From contig CM055096.1 in the NCBI GenBank assembly GCA_029204225.1, positions 68,050,370-68,114,369 of the forward strand: 64,000 nucleotides of DNA, given 5' to 3'. This stretch comes from Diphasiastrum complanatum. Taxonomy: Eukaryota; Streptophyta; Lycopodiopsida; Lycopodiales; Lycopodiaceae. The notes below the pieces were generated by a model that was not told the origin of the DNA, searched no databases, and was given only the letters and a program-made list of their open reading frames with translations. Shown piece by piece: positions 23,151-34,181 of this stretch; position 1 is the first letter of the stretch, and every line of letters begins with the position of its first letter. Both the position numbers and the translations under genes were made by a program.

Positions 23151-23414
23151 TTAGACCTCAGAACTTATAGTGAGGGAACTCCTCTTTAGATTACTTTCTA
23201 GTTCCCATGAATCCTTGTCATCAGAATGTCCTTTCCAACAAACCAGATTCTTGATAACCACCCGATTACACAATCGGTTGGTTCTCATATCAAAAATCTT
23301 CCCAGGCTCCAAAAGAACTCTTTCAGATAAGTTTTCAAAAGAATCTAGACCTCTATCAGAACCTTGGTGATCCCCCTCATGTAAACTCATATTTAGACGA
23401 CTAACATGGAACAC
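23151..23414 (-). pseudogene. Integrase C-terminus with chromodomain
   Basis: MFHVSRLNMSLHEGDH is the conserved end of the Gypsy integrase (V-F-H-V-S-x-L). It is followed by RVVIKNLVCWKGHSDDKDSWE, a chromodomain core (V-x-W-K-G ... S-W-E) that in chromoviruses directs insertion to chromatin. The open frame is 87 codons. Confidence 0.8.
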
Positions 23415-24270
23415 GGAATGAGCCTTGATCTCGTCCGAAAAATCTAATTGGTAAACTAAAGATCCAGTCTTTTTTCAATATTTTGTGCAGTCCACTATAT
23501 CCACAATTTGTAATGCTTTCCAGTGTGCATAACCTTATAATCTTTCAAAATTCTAAGATATACCCAATCTCCAACTTGAAACTCCCAAAACGGTCTTTTC
23601 AAATAAGCAAAATGTTTTAACCAATCCAGGGCACTCAAAACATTTTTCATAAGCTAATTGACTCAGTTTCAACAGTTATCGAAGATCAAGGTTGAAAACC
23701 ATAGATAAGCATAAACAAGCTATATCCATTAGCCAAATGCTTACTATTATAAGCAAACTCAATCAACGAAAGGTACCTCATATGTTCTTTTCACCACTCA
23801 TGTCATCCTCTCTTGAAAATAAAATATAGACTGGAATCTGAATCTTGATTCATCTATCTCAATTCAACTGATTCTTATTCTATACTCGAAGATAAGAGAA
23901 CATGAATGCAACTATTCTGAAAAGACATAAGAGTTACTCAACAAAATCCTTTCCACTAGGAAAGTTCCGGATTTATGCGATACTCTCCTTACGATGCCAA
24001 TAAATAACTGTAGTCTCCCAATTCTTCACTCTAGACATGGCACAACATGTCATTCCAAAATCAAGGTTCCATCTAGAATACATCTAGACTTCAATAACTC
24101 AAGATCTAGAATATCTTGAGATTTATCGAACTCCATTACATGAAGCCCCTGGCTTTTGGTTACTCCACTTATCCAACTCCAACTGAGTTTTACAAGATAG
24201 TTTTATTTACCCTATGCAAATCACCCACTTCATAAGTTACAAAGTAACTCATAATGGCTGTGACTTACAA

Positions 24271-24560
24271 TCAATACATATAATCTTCAATATCAATAGA
24301 TGATGATGCCCTATAGACTCGTCCAACTAACTCAGACGCTTTTACTATAGACTTTACCGAAATAAATATAGTCAATTTAGTTAACCCGTCAACTATGACC
24401 CAAATTGCCCCATTATGTTTATTCATACGTGGTAAATCGACTACACAATCCATTGAGATACTATCCCACCACTTAGTAGGAATATCCAATAGATGCAACA
24501 GTCCACCAGCCTTTAAGCATTTCGCATTAGTCCACTAGCACGGATAACATTTGAACACAT
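24271..24560 (-). pseudogene. Gypsy integrase core start
   Basis: LLDIPTKWWDSISMDCVVDLP followed by IWVIVDGLTKLTIFI is the beginning of the Ty3 integrase catalytic core. The first catalytic Asp (S-M-D) and second landmark (V-I-V-D-x-L-T-K) can be seen. The zinc-finger C...C upstream is only partly legible, and the second D and the E lie in decayed DNA. Confidence 0.75.
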
Positions 24561-26035
24561 GAGATTCTACGAAAGGCTTTAACTTTGGCCAAAACATGTC
24601 CCTTTGTACCAAATCTATACACCACATGAGAAATTGTCATAAGATACTTCTCAACAATTTGCCTATATTTCTCAGCTAGTTTAGGTATGCAAATAAACTC
24701 AGTCCAAAGAACACAGTGAATCCACATGATTAAGAACTTGCGCAAAGAAAACATGATCCCACTATGATTTAATACAACATAAGTCTACACATCTTACCCA
24801 ATTTGTATATATTAGATGCCTAACTGAGAATCTTGTAACCCAGTTATCCTAAGAGATAATATCTCTCCAAGAGTGCTATTTCATAGAATATGAACAAAAT
24901 CTCAATCAAAGATTTTTTCCAAAACAATATATCATTAACCAAGAGTTTATTTCTTTCCATCAACTCTTAGTCCTCACTAAAATCAAGTTGATCAAACCAA
25001 CAAGGGACCACCTAAACAACCTTTTCTTGTAATAGGATCACCTTATACCAACCAATCTGATTCATAATTAGTGACTTCCTATTTGTACAAGAATCACCTC
25101 TAAAATTTTTCCCATAGATCTTCTAACTGGATCTTTTAACAATCCTTAGAAGATCCCAACAGTATCCAACATATCCTATTAATTTTGATCCAAAAACAAG
25201 TTCTCATCTATACACATTACGGAGTCCATCTAGAAACCATACCATAGATGTTTCTTCTAAGCAAAAATTCTCTCACCCCACTTCTTCCTCTTTTATTAGA
25301 AGACACCCCAAGTTTCTAATAAATGTCATATCACACCAGATACAACCTAGAAGAAGTCTTAAAAAAGATCGATAGCATGTGTTGCATCAACCGAATCAAA
25401 GACAATTAATGTCCCAACACATCCGCATAATAACTTATCCAAAAGATTTTTTTCTTTGGATATAGAATTCATTACTTCTAAGAAAACCAACTTCAATAGA
25501 TCAAGAAAGGATTTACCCATGGGCCAACTAAGCGTTCCTATTCAGTCACCATCAATCTACACCATTAGTCCAGGAAAAATTATATAACCTTTCATGCGAT
25601 ATCATCCAAGGCACTCAAGTAGCAACCACTACCATCAAGGAGTCACATGAATTTGGGTTGCTAGATCTCATATCAAGAAATTCTCAAATATACTCTCAGG
25701 AAAAAGAAATAGCTCATAGGGTTTCCCATTTTGCGATTTGAGATATCCATATAGGGGTCATGACCAATACCTCAAAAATTCCAAAAAAATATCCCCTTGT
25801 GACCAATAGTAATCGGTATCTTTCAAGAAATACAATTCTACTATGGTCACCTCAATCAATTAGTTTCAAGTCATCTCTTTGGAATTGCTTGCGTCCCATA
25901 CCACAAGTTCTTCCTCCAAGATGATCGTCTACTTTCCAATCTATCATTCCAAAAAATCAATTGATTTCATTAGAACACACTAGATCTTCAGAGATTTTAT
26001 CATAATATCAAGATCTAAAATGTGATTCAAGTAAA

Positions 26036-26166
26036 ACTATGATTACATTTAGCATAAGCTGTCTATTAGACTGTTTTTGCACCTAGCAGCCGATTAGAAC
26101 GGGAGAGCTATTCCGCAATATTCCTGCTCTCTTCTTCGTTGACGTTCTTCTATCTCCCTTGCCCCA
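26036..26166 (+). repeat. 5' LTR remnant of the plus-strand Copia
   Basis: The 131 bases from TGATTACATTTAGCATAAG to CTTGCCCCA match the last part of the LTR at 38803-40286 with few changes. Only the right end of the LTR is kept. To the left the chromovirus remnant begins. Confidence 0.8.
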
Positions 26167-26172
26167 TAAAAT

Positions 26173-26184
26173 TGGTATCTGAGC
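26173..26184 (+). other. Primer-binding site of the plus-strand Copia
   Basis: TGGTATCTGAGC, one mismatch from the initiator tRNA-Met complement TGGTATCAGAGC, lies six bases after the LTR end. Confidence 0.75.
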
Positions 26185-26212
26185 ATAGCTCAAATAAACT
26201 GAGAAATTAAGT

Positions 26213-27060
26213 TTGTTCTATTTGTATACTGTTATCATGTCTCATATCGGTACCTCCTCATCTTCATCACTCAGTGAAGCTAGAGTCATTGACAAGTTCA
26301 ATGGTTCTAACTTCTACATTTGGAAGTTGAAACTTAGAATGATGTTGATAGATAGAGATCTTTGGGATGTAGTAGAAGGTGCAAACCTGAAACCAGAAGA
26401 TGGCGATCAAGAAAAGGCCTGGAGGATCAAAGATCAGAAGGCCCTAGCATGTATCACACTCAATCTAGTCGACTCCCAAATATCTCACGTTACCATGTGC
26501 AAAACCTCTAAGGAAGCACTGGACTTGTTTTCAAGTCTTTATGAGACTCACAATGTAATCACGAGATTACATCTTAGAAGGAATTTCTTTACTCTTAGCA
26601 TGTCTGATTATACTGCCATCACTTCTCACATCAACAGCTTCAAGTCCCTGTTAGATCAGTTATCAGCTATAAGATGTTTTATTCAAGATGATGATGTCGT
26701 TATGACTTTGCTTTCTTCTCTTCCAAAGTCCTATGAGCACTCTTCAAAAGGTGATCGGTCATCTTCTTCAAGAAGAAATGCGGAGAAAGACAAGCAGTCT
26801 GTCCATCAAAGACAAATCCATGGTTCTATACACCAAGAAGAAAGACTATTCCAAGGGTCAAGTGCAGCAGCAACAGTAGAAGCCTCACACTCAAGGTGAG
26901 CATGGTGGATCGTGCAAGAAGCTTTTCTACAGATATTGCAAAAGAGCTAATCACGACATCAAGGAGTGTCGCATTAGGATCTACCACGAGACAAAGAAGC
27001 AACAACAGCAGCAGCAGCCAAACTCCTCCAACACGACGAAATCAACGAGTCAAATACACA
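26213..27060 (+). pseudogene. Copia Gag (UBN2 type) with zinc knuckle
   Basis: The first frame (26213-26899) carries IDKFNGSNFYIWKLKLRMML, DLWDVVEGANLKPEDGDQE and a long helical Gag core. The frame then shifts: the basic C-terminus continues in another frame with RYCKRANHDIKECRI (about 26930-26975), one C-x2-C-type knuckle in which the first Cys pair is partly degraded. The tail is Gln-rich (CAG repeats at about 27000). Confidence 0.85.
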
Positions 27061-27067
27061 CTTATTA

Positions 27068-27553
27068 ATGGCTTACAGCAACAACGAAGACTGTGATAGC
27101 TGGTACCTGTACAATGACGCTACCCAACACATGACCTCTCGCAAGGAATGGTTTATGGAGTACACAACTTACAACAGAGACCAATTTATCTACCTCGGAG
27201 ATTATGGCACCATACGCGTGGAAGGCAAAGGAGCAATGAAGACCAACTTCAACAACGATCTGTCCATTTGTGTTCCTAACATCCTTCATGTTCTTCAGTT
27301 GTCAAAGAACTTATTATCAGTCTCTAAGATAATTGACGAGGGTTGCACTGTTACTTTCTCATCTGAGCAGTGTACAATACAAGATACTACTCTGACTACA
27401 TGCACTAGAGTCAAAAATCTTTACGCACTCTCTAATTTAGTTGCATTAGCTAGTATCTCTAATGAAAATGTAAACAACAATGTTGTTCTGTGGCATAGTC
27501 GATTTGGACACGTGAATACAAGATCACTTCCTTATATGCGTTGTAATGATTAA
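27068..27553 (+). pseudogene. Copia protease and GAG-pre-integrase
   Basis: The frame begins at a Met before DSWYLYNDATQHMT. The normal retropepsin triad D-S-G/A is changed to N-D-A here, so the catalytic aspartate is lost. The following LHVLQLSKNLLSVSKI and LWHSRFGHVNTRSL match the region before the integrase. The frame stops at 27553. Confidence 0.85.
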
Positions 27554-27562
27554 GTAGATGGT

Positions 27563-28400
27563 TTGAATTTCCCGTCTTCATTAGATAGGAAATCTTTCTT
27601 TTGTGAATCATGCATCTATGGGAAGCACTCTAGAAGCAAGTTTCCAAAATCACATTCCATCAAAACAAAGCATGTATTAGATCTTGTACATAGTGATCTC
27701 TGTCGTCCAATGCCAACCCCATCATTAGGAGATGCAATCTATTTTATCACTTTCATAGATGATTATTCTAGATGTTCTACAGTCATGTTCATTAAGCACA
27801 AATATGAAGCTTTTGAATGCTTCCAGAGATTCAAGGACATGGATGAGACACAACGTATAGGAAAGTGAAAGCACTCCGAAATGATGGTGGCGACGAATAC
27901 ATCTCTAACGAGATGTTCAACTACATGGCTGAACATGTTATTAGAAGACAATTCACCACTTCTTATTCACCTCAATAGAACGAGATTGCAGCAAGGAAGA
28001 ATCGAACTCTTCTCAACTCAGCCAGATCCATGCTACATCAAGTACACCTACCTGCGAAGTTCTGGGCCCTAAACCCTAAACCCTAAACCCTAAACAGAAG
28101 CTATTGCCACAAGCTATTACGTGCAGAACAGATCCAGCACAAAGTCGTCAACAACAAGATTCCTCGTGAAGTTTGGCACGGACACAAGCCTAGTGTCAGC
28201 CATTTAAAAATCTTTGGTTGTATATGTTTTGTTCACATTCCTAAATAGCTTAGGAAGAATCTGGATCATAGGACAAACAAATGTATTTTCATTGGCTACC
28301 TTGATGAACATAAAGCTTATAAAGTTTATGAGCCATCCACCAATGTAGTATTTGTCTCTAGGGATGTAATATTTCAAGAACATACATACTATGATTTTAA
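27563..28400 (+). pseudogene. Copia integrase, split by frameshifts and a telomere-repeat insert
   Basis: CESCIYGKHSRSKF gives the zinc-binding end, LVHSDLCRPMPTPSLGD the core start and ITFIDDYSRCSTVMF the first catalytic Asp region. A frameshift follows near 27868. The core resumes with an ALRNDGGDEY-like stretch. The A-K-F-W-A motif at 28052-28067 is broken by 28 bases of telomere repeat, after which EAIATSYYVQNRSSTK resumes. The end, with VSRDVIFQE-like residues, is near 28370. Confidence 0.8.
28068..28095 (+). repeat. Four telomere-type heptamers inserted in the integrase
   Basis: CCTAAAC is repeated exactly four times (28 bp), equal to the plant telomere unit CCCTAAA. Removing it would rejoin GGC and AGA to give the usual F-W-A/P-E-A stretch, so it is an insertion and not part of the element. 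It shifts the reading frame by one base. Confidence 0.9.
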
Positions 28401-28721
28401 ACAACCATCGATAAACGATGTTATGTCATTCCATCCTATTTTACATAGCATGGATTCTTCCAACGTTGATGTTCCTTCTACAGAACCTGCAGCTACAGCT
28501 ACAGAAGCCAAGCAGCCAACAGTACCTTTCATCAGACCAAACCAAACTAGCTCGAACAGATCTGAAGAAATTCAAGAAGAAGCATCATCACATCCTGGTC
28601 AACCCAACGTTCACAGATCCTCACAAACTCAAACAGTTCCTGAGAGGTATGCACCTCAATCATTCTGGACTTCATCAGAAGAACCAGAGAGCTAGCCAAA
28701 GCAATTAACTCCAAGGATGCT

Positions 28722-29400
28722 GTGAAGTGGCAAGAAGCTATGAAAAGTGAGTATAACTCACTTTTGACGAATAAGACCTGGACGCTGGTTGACTTTCCCA
28801 CTCACAAGAGAGTTATCGACAACAAGTGGATATTCGAGAAGAAGATCAACTCTGATGGTTCCATTGCAAAATGGAAAGCACGACTGGTGGCTAAAGGATT
28901 CACTCAAGTCCAAGGAGTGCATTATCAAAAAAATTTCAGTCCTGTCGTCAAGATGCAGTCATTCAAGACTCTGGTTGTGTTAGCAGCCGCAGAAGACCTC
29001 GAAATGCACCAAATGGATGTCAAGAAAACATTTCTCAACGACAATGTCGAAGAGGAGTTGTACACCTTCCAACCGGAATGATTCAAAGTCAAAGGCCAGG
29101 GCGCAAGAGCATGGTTTTATAGAATCAACTCTTATCACATTCAATTAGGATTTTTAAACAATTCAGCTGACTGTAATGTTTATTCAAAGAATATAGGCAC
29201 CAACTCAGTTCACATAGCTCTTTGCGTAGATGATGCATTTATTTTGTCTAACGACACTTCTCTTCTGCACACTACTAAGAGTCATATGTCAAAGGAATTT
29301 GACATGACTGATTTAGGAGCCGTTCATTCTTTGCTAGGAATTCACATTACTAGAGATAGACTTCAGAAGAAGATCTATCTTAGCTAGTAGGCATATCTAA
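28722..29400 (+). pseudogene. Copia reverse transcriptase, internally deleted
   Basis: The frame 28722-29081 runs from EAMKSEYNSLLTNKTW through [15 protein letters not shown] and MHQMDVKKTFLNDNVEEELY, with the first palm Asp present. It then breaks: at about 29090 an ARAWFYRI stretch follows at once, so about 40 codons normally between these motifs are missing. The palm motif reads CVDDAFILS (29225-29255), close to the canonical Y-V-D-D. A stop follows at 29388. Confidence 0.8.
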
Positions 29401-30100
29401 AAGTCATTTTAGAAAAGTTTCATATGTATGATTGCAAACCAATTGATACCCCAATGGATCCAAGTATAGTATTGACTGAATCTTCTTGTGCTGAGACTGA
29501 TAGTGAAGTACTCGACTTAGCGAAGTACCCTTATCATTCACTAATCGGATCTCTAATGTATGCAATATTGTGGCATATACTGTTAGCACATTAAGTCAAT
29601 TCATGTCTAATCCTAGGATCTCTCATTGGAAAGCATTAAAGAGAGTGATGAGATATATGCAGGGAAGTTTAGACCACATTCTATATTATGACAGAAATGC
29701 TATCGACCCACTCGTCCTATGAGACTACTCCGACTCAGATTGGAGAGGAACAGTCTCTACTAGAAAATCTACCTTTGGGTTCTGTTTCTATCTGGCAGGG
29801 GGACCGATTTTGTGGAACTCAAGGAAGGAGAAGTCAGTTGTGCTTTCTTCGACAGAGGCAAAGTACATCGCAGCATGTCAAGCTTCAAAAGAAGATGTAT
29901 GGATCAGGTTATTACTTCACGACTTACATCACACTCAGTTTAATGCTACCACCACTCTGTGTGACAACTTGAGCTGTATTTCAGTGTCACTGAATCTCAG
30001 ATTTCATGGCAAATCCAAGTACATAGAAATCCAGTATCATTTCATTCGGGAGAAAGTTTTCTCAGGGCAAGTGATCCTTCAATACTGCTCCACAACATAA
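29400..30100 (+). pseudogene. Copia RNase H
   Basis: The start (YLKVILEKFHMYDCKP, DTPMDPS) and GSLMYAIL region are in one frame, and the core follows a shift. WNSRKEKSVVLSSTEAKYIA has the conserved S-T-E-A-K-Y. After it come CDNLSCISVSLNLRFHGKSKYIEIQYHFI and QVILQYCSTT. The final I-F-T-K-x-L piece is broken by a stop at 30100. Confidence 0.85.
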
Positions 30101-30203
30101 ATGGTTGCATAAATCTCCACCAAAACGCTTCCCAGGATCAAGCACCAGAAGTTCGTCAACATGTTGAACCTGATGAAGATACCAAGGCACCAATCGTGAC
30201 CTT

Positions 30204-30212
30204 AAGGGGGAC
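30204..30212 (+). other. Polypurine tract
   Basis: AAGGGGGAC lies directly before the LTR start TGTTGG at 30213, the site where plus-strand DNA synthesis would begin. Confidence 0.7.
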
Positions 30213-31236
30213 TGTTGGAAATTAAGCCCACAGTTTTCTCCTTGGTGAATGACTAATTTCTAGTGCATGATTATGCCCGCACGTTTATTGATCATTGATC
30301 TAGGGTCAGGTGAAACCAACTTTGGTTCTACGTCAGCTCATCTGATACGTGTAGGAATCACAAACTTAGACAACCAATTTATTTGAAGAACGTATACAAC
30401 GGGCTTCCGGCTGATCTATAGCAAAGGGTAATCATAATTTTAAGTTCAGATGTTAAGTTCAATAACTTGAAGTCATTGAAGACTTGGCCATCTTCAAAGA
30501 CTTCCACAAAATTAGCATTTAGAACAAGTCTGCAGAAATAAATTACTTTCGCGACAGTCTGCAAAAATACTCTAAGTGTCGCGACAGTCTGCAGAAATGA
30601 ACTATGTTTTCAACAGCTTCGGCTTTTTCGCATTTCTCTGAAATACAACATTTGCATAGTTCAAAAGTTTAACTTGTGCAGTTCAAAAGATAACTGTTTT
30701 TAACACCTTCGATTTTTTGCATTTTCCATAAAAATGCGAAGAGAGAGAAAATTTACGAAGGTCATCTATTTTCATAAGTTAAACTGTTTCAAGGGCACCT
30801 TCGGCTTTTTCGCAAAATCTCGAAGAGAGAGAAAATGTCGAAGGTCGTTTATTTTGAACAAGGAACGTTCGCAGTTACTTTCCGAAATTTGCGAAGTGAG
30901 AGAGAATCAACGACGTCCTCGTCCGCGTCAACGATGCTAAATTATTGACCGTATACACTATGTACAGTTGTCACAAAAGCCATATACATCCAAGTACAAT
31001 GGCTTTCCTAATTAGGTGACAAACATTCGATGTAATTAATACACGAATGAAATCTATAAATAGAACATCCAAGCACAGATTAGTGGTTGCTCCGTCCATG
31101 AGACACATTATTTGAGCAACCCAGTTACGCCATCATTTTTTGTTGTAATTGCTATTTTGTATTGTGTGTAATATAGCAACAACTTGCTTTTATCTGTGTA
31201 CAACGTAGATGAATGCTTGTTGTGATTGAATGCACT
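30213..31236 (+). repeat. 3' LTR of the plus-strand Copia, truncated at the right
   Basis: It starts TGTTGGAAATTAAGCCC after the polypurine tract and is collinear with 38803-39880 until GATTGAATGCACT, where the sequence changes. About 450 bases of LTR end are missing. CTATAAATAG at 31054-31063 is the likely TATA box. Several nested inverted repeats (ACCTTCG ... CGAAGGT) lie at 30705-30845, upstream of the TATA box. Confidence 0.88.
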
Positions 31237-31332
31237 CCCAAGATCTAATCAATCTAGCATCAAGGAGATGAAGTTAGTTGTCACGCGTAGGTTCGTTCCC
31301 ATGAGAGCGATAGTATAGTTCAGATTTCAACA
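31237..31332. other. Short unassigned segment, reads like another LTR end
   Basis: Ninety-six bases between the broken LTR and the next LTR, ending CAGATTTCAACA (minus strand TGTTGAAATCTG). This looks like an LTR terminus of another element, but no partner was seen. Confidence 0.3.
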
Positions 31333-31952
31333 TGAATGGAGGATCTAACACTAACATCCATTAACACTAAGCATTAACACTACATCCATTAACCCTAAAT
31401 CCACAACAATGATAGGAACTTACTCTTTCTTTCTCTCTCTCTCTCTCTCACAATAAGCATAAAAAATTAGCAATCCCAATAATGATCAAATCCAACAATT
31501 AGCAAAATTTAAAGAAAGCATGAGAAATGGAGGAAAAGAGAGGAAGAGCAAGGACATTCATCAATCCATTTCTAAAGAGAACCAATCTGCTTCATTGAAA
31601 TGGGGAAATGAACATCAGGAGCAACTCGAGTTGGTCTCTTTTTATAGTAGAGAGGAGGACCCTGGCCTCTGAATCCTATTGGTCCAGTCTTGCCTCTCTT
31701 TTTATTCAAATTTAAAAAAGTGTGGGAACCATCAAAATTGGAGGTAAACCCAACTTTATTCACTAACTTGACATTTAGGCCCTGCGACATTAAAAGTCCC
31801 GCAAAAAGGCCTAAACTCCTTTTATTAACTTTTAACTGATCAATCAAATAACTATGTGATCATTGGGTTGGACTTACACACGCAGGGTTCTAAATCCCTC
31901 TCACATATTAACTAGGGTTAGGGTTGTCTTAGGATCCGCAAACCCTCCAACA
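31333..31952 (-). repeat. LTR family B, complete-looking, with polypurine tract
   Basis: 620 bp from TGAATGGAGG to CCCTCCAACA. The plus strand continues TATCCCCCACC (31954-31963), a polypurine tract on the minus strand, which makes this the 3' LTR of a minus-strand element whose interior has been lost. The part from about 31570 matches 480-856. It contains a CT microsatellite at 31431-31449. Confidence 0.65.
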
Positions 31953-31984
31953 ATATCCCCCACCAAACTGGTGGCGGTCCCATG

Positions 31985-32170
31985 ACACCTGCAATATGTA
32001 GTTATTGGGTACTTTTATTGGCTTCGCACCGAATCTTGATTAAATGTGTTAGCCGATTCTCTAGTACCGAGCCAAGCTGAAGACATAAGTTATCTCTCAC
32101 CCATGACCGAGGAGGTCAGAGAGCAGAAGAAGCTGAGAGCCGAGCGTGAGAGCCTAGGAAATACTAGCTA
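31985..32170 (+). pseudogene. Gypsy RNase H end / integrase start fragment
   Basis: Plus-strand translation reads LNVLADSLVPSQAEDI, the N-x-x-A-D-x-L-S-R end of Ty3 RNase H, then EEVREQKKLRAERE. About 55 codons are legible before a stop. Confidence 0.5.
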
Positions 32171-32179
32171 GGCAGATAG

Positions 32180-32597
32180 TGATTAACTATGTGAGCCTAC
32201 GTGGTGTATCCCAAAAAAGGAATGACCATGTAGAAGCTAGTAGCATCTCCTTAAATAGTTGTAATAAATGTAGACCCCCTTAAAGTAGTAAGCGTGAGCC
32301 ACCTTTTGATGGTGACCTCTAGTGGAAGGGCAAATTCCACATGTAATTTCTAATTTAGTGGAATTGCCACATGGGCTCCACATTGGCAGCCTTCTTGCTT
32401 ATTTAAGGGCCCCCCTCTCTTGTGAGGGTGCTTTTGATTGTATTTTCAAGTTCTCTTGAACTAATAAAGAGGATCCTCCACGAGTTCTTGAAGATCACTA
32501 AGCTCCTTGTTCATGGCAATGATCTTGAGTGATATTTCTATGAGCATGCTTGATTTCTTGCTTGTGAATTAACTAGATTCTTGTTTCTTGTTCTTGC
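32180..32597 (+). repeat. LTR-like DNA, plus strand
   Basis: TATTTAAGGGCC (about 32398) followed 60 bases later by AACTAATAAAGAGG (TATA-like core then polyadenylation-like signal) is typical of an LTR U3-R region on the plus strand. No matching copy and no termini were found in the window. Confidence 0.35.
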
Positions 32598-32834
32598 TTA
32601 GTTGTGGATCAGCTTCAACTTTTGCTTGTGGAATCTTGCTTGCGATAAAACCAGATGAGAGAGTTTATAATTATGTCGAGTAGGCCATCGTGCTTGAGGG
32701 CAAACATCACATGTCTGAATAAAATTTTCTATGTCCTTATGAAGCGTAGGCCACCAACAACCGGATTGCAAAAGTTTGCGAACAGTAATATATGTAGAGA
32801 AGTGTCCTCCACCCATGCCATCATGTGAAAACAT
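32598..32834 (-). pseudogene. Gypsy integrase N-terminal zinc finger
   Basis: HDGMGGGHFSTYITVRKLL followed by WWPTLHKDIENFIQTCDVCPQ gives the H-x(n)-H ... C-x2-C zinc-binding domain of Ty3 integrases. It ends at about residue 55. The tail of the frame is not integrase, showing the truncation. Confidence 0.85.
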
Positions 32835-32912
32835 GATTAAATTTGGTACTTCATGTGGTACAACACACCTTCATAAAATATTATCTGATCCACGACGATA
32901 CAATTGTCTCTT

Positions 32913-33460
32913 CTATACTTTTGTCAAAGAGTCATTCGGTTGTCCTAGCATCAGGTACTCAACAATATCTGCCGTCCACTTACGTATGGCTTCAACATAG
33001 AACAACGTAGCATCTGGCAGTTCATCATCCACTTCAGTATTAACTGGTGCAGATTCAATTCGCAAAACGTGATCGGCTAGATAATGTTGCTTTCCCTTCC
33101 AAACCACAATCTGAAAGTCAAATTCAGTCAATAATAATAACCATCTTGCAATACGTCCAATATTGCATGTCTTGTTTACCAAGTAAAATAACGGTTGATG
33201 ATCCGTATAAAATGCAAAGTGCGTTTCCATAAGGTAGTGACGAAATTTTCGAACAAAAAAAATCATGGCTAGCGCTTCACGTTCTGTTGTTGAATAATTC
33301 TTTTTTGGATCTGTAAGATGTCTGCTTGCAAATCGTATAGGATAATCCTTCTTATAGTCATCTGGCTACGTCAAAACTGATCCAATGGCGTATTTTGAGA
33401 CATTGGTATGAGCATGAAACTCTATCGTTCAATCTGGAGAACGCAGTATTGGTGCTGAAG
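32913..33460 (-). pseudogene. Gypsy RNase H
   Basis: From IIFFVRKFRHYL and FYTDHQPLFYLVNKT to WKGKQHYLADHVLRI, typical of Ty3 RNase H. The first catalytic residues near 33400 are in another frame after a stop, so the domain is broken. Confidence 0.8.
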
Positions 33461-34180
33461 TTAATGTTTTTTTAACTTTTCAAAGGCTTCTAACGCCTCT
33501 ACTATCCAAATAGGAACAATAGTTAGTTTGTATATAGGTCGTGCTAAATCCGCAAAGAAGATAATAAAAATTCGATAGTAGTTCGCATGACCCATAAACA
33601 CATAAACTCCTCGAATTGTTGCTGGCGGTGGCAATTCCACAATACCTTTGATCTTAGAATAATCTGTGGCAATACCATGTCTTGATATCACATGTCCAAG
33701 CACAACTCCGTGTGAAACCCATATTTGGCGTTTTTCCGGATTTAGAGAAATCTGATATTTGCGGCATCTTTCAAATACTTTTCCCAATTGATCCAGGTGG
33801 TTTGTATCTGTGCTATGAACTCCCAGGTCGTCCAAGTAAATTTCAAGGAATTTCTGCAAATAATCTTTAAAAGCAAATTGCATTACTCTTTGGAATGAAC
33901 TTGGTGCATTACAGAGTCCAAACGACATTACTTTGTAAGCATAGGTGCTCCATTCTATTGCAAAAGCAGTTTTGTGACGATCGGCAGATGCAATCTTAAT
34001 CTGGTTGTAACCACTAAATCCATCCAGAAAACTATAAGCTTCTGCTCCAGCAAGGCGATCCAAAATGCCTTCAGTAAAAGGCAACGAAAAGTGATCCTTC
34101 CGTGTCACTTTTCAATGCTTTGAAATTCACACAAATCCTCAATTTTCCATTTTTCTTAGGAACAATGACAATCGGTGAAA
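33461..34180 (-). pseudogene. Gypsy reverse transcriptase
   Basis: The frame carries LAGAEAYSFLDGFSGYNQI (first palm Asp), FGLCNAPSSFQRVM and IYLDDLGVHS, which takes the place of the Y-x-D-D-I-L-V catalytic motif. Then come LNPEKRQIWVSHGVVLGHVIS and the start of the connection. The stretch upstream (34108-34180, with the R-I-C-V-D-F-x-x-L-N region) is in a shifted frame. Confidence 0.88.
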
Positions 34181-34181
34181 T

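Larger units (their letters stand above)
23130..26035 (-). mobile_element. Decayed chromovirus (Gypsy) pol region
   Basis: Reading right to left, the integrase core is seen at 24560-24271 and the chromodomain at 23414-23151. The stretch 24600-26035 should hold RT and RNase H but is too decayed to read. It is AT-rich and collinear in places with 8641-13703. The right end meets a truncated Copia LTR at about 26036, so the 5' part and its LTR are missing. Confidence 0.65.
26185..30212 (+). mobile_element. Ty1/Copia internal region, plus strand, defective
   Basis: Gag, protease, integrase, RT and RNase H occur in Copia order between a truncated 5' LTR (26036-26166) and a polypurine tract with a truncated 3' LTR (30213-31236). 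It is defective: frameshifts interrupt integrase, a telomere-repeat insertion splits it at 28068, part of RT is deleted near 29090, and the RNase H start is frameshifted. Divergence between its LTR pieces and the copy at 38803 is visible but modest. Confidence 0.88.
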
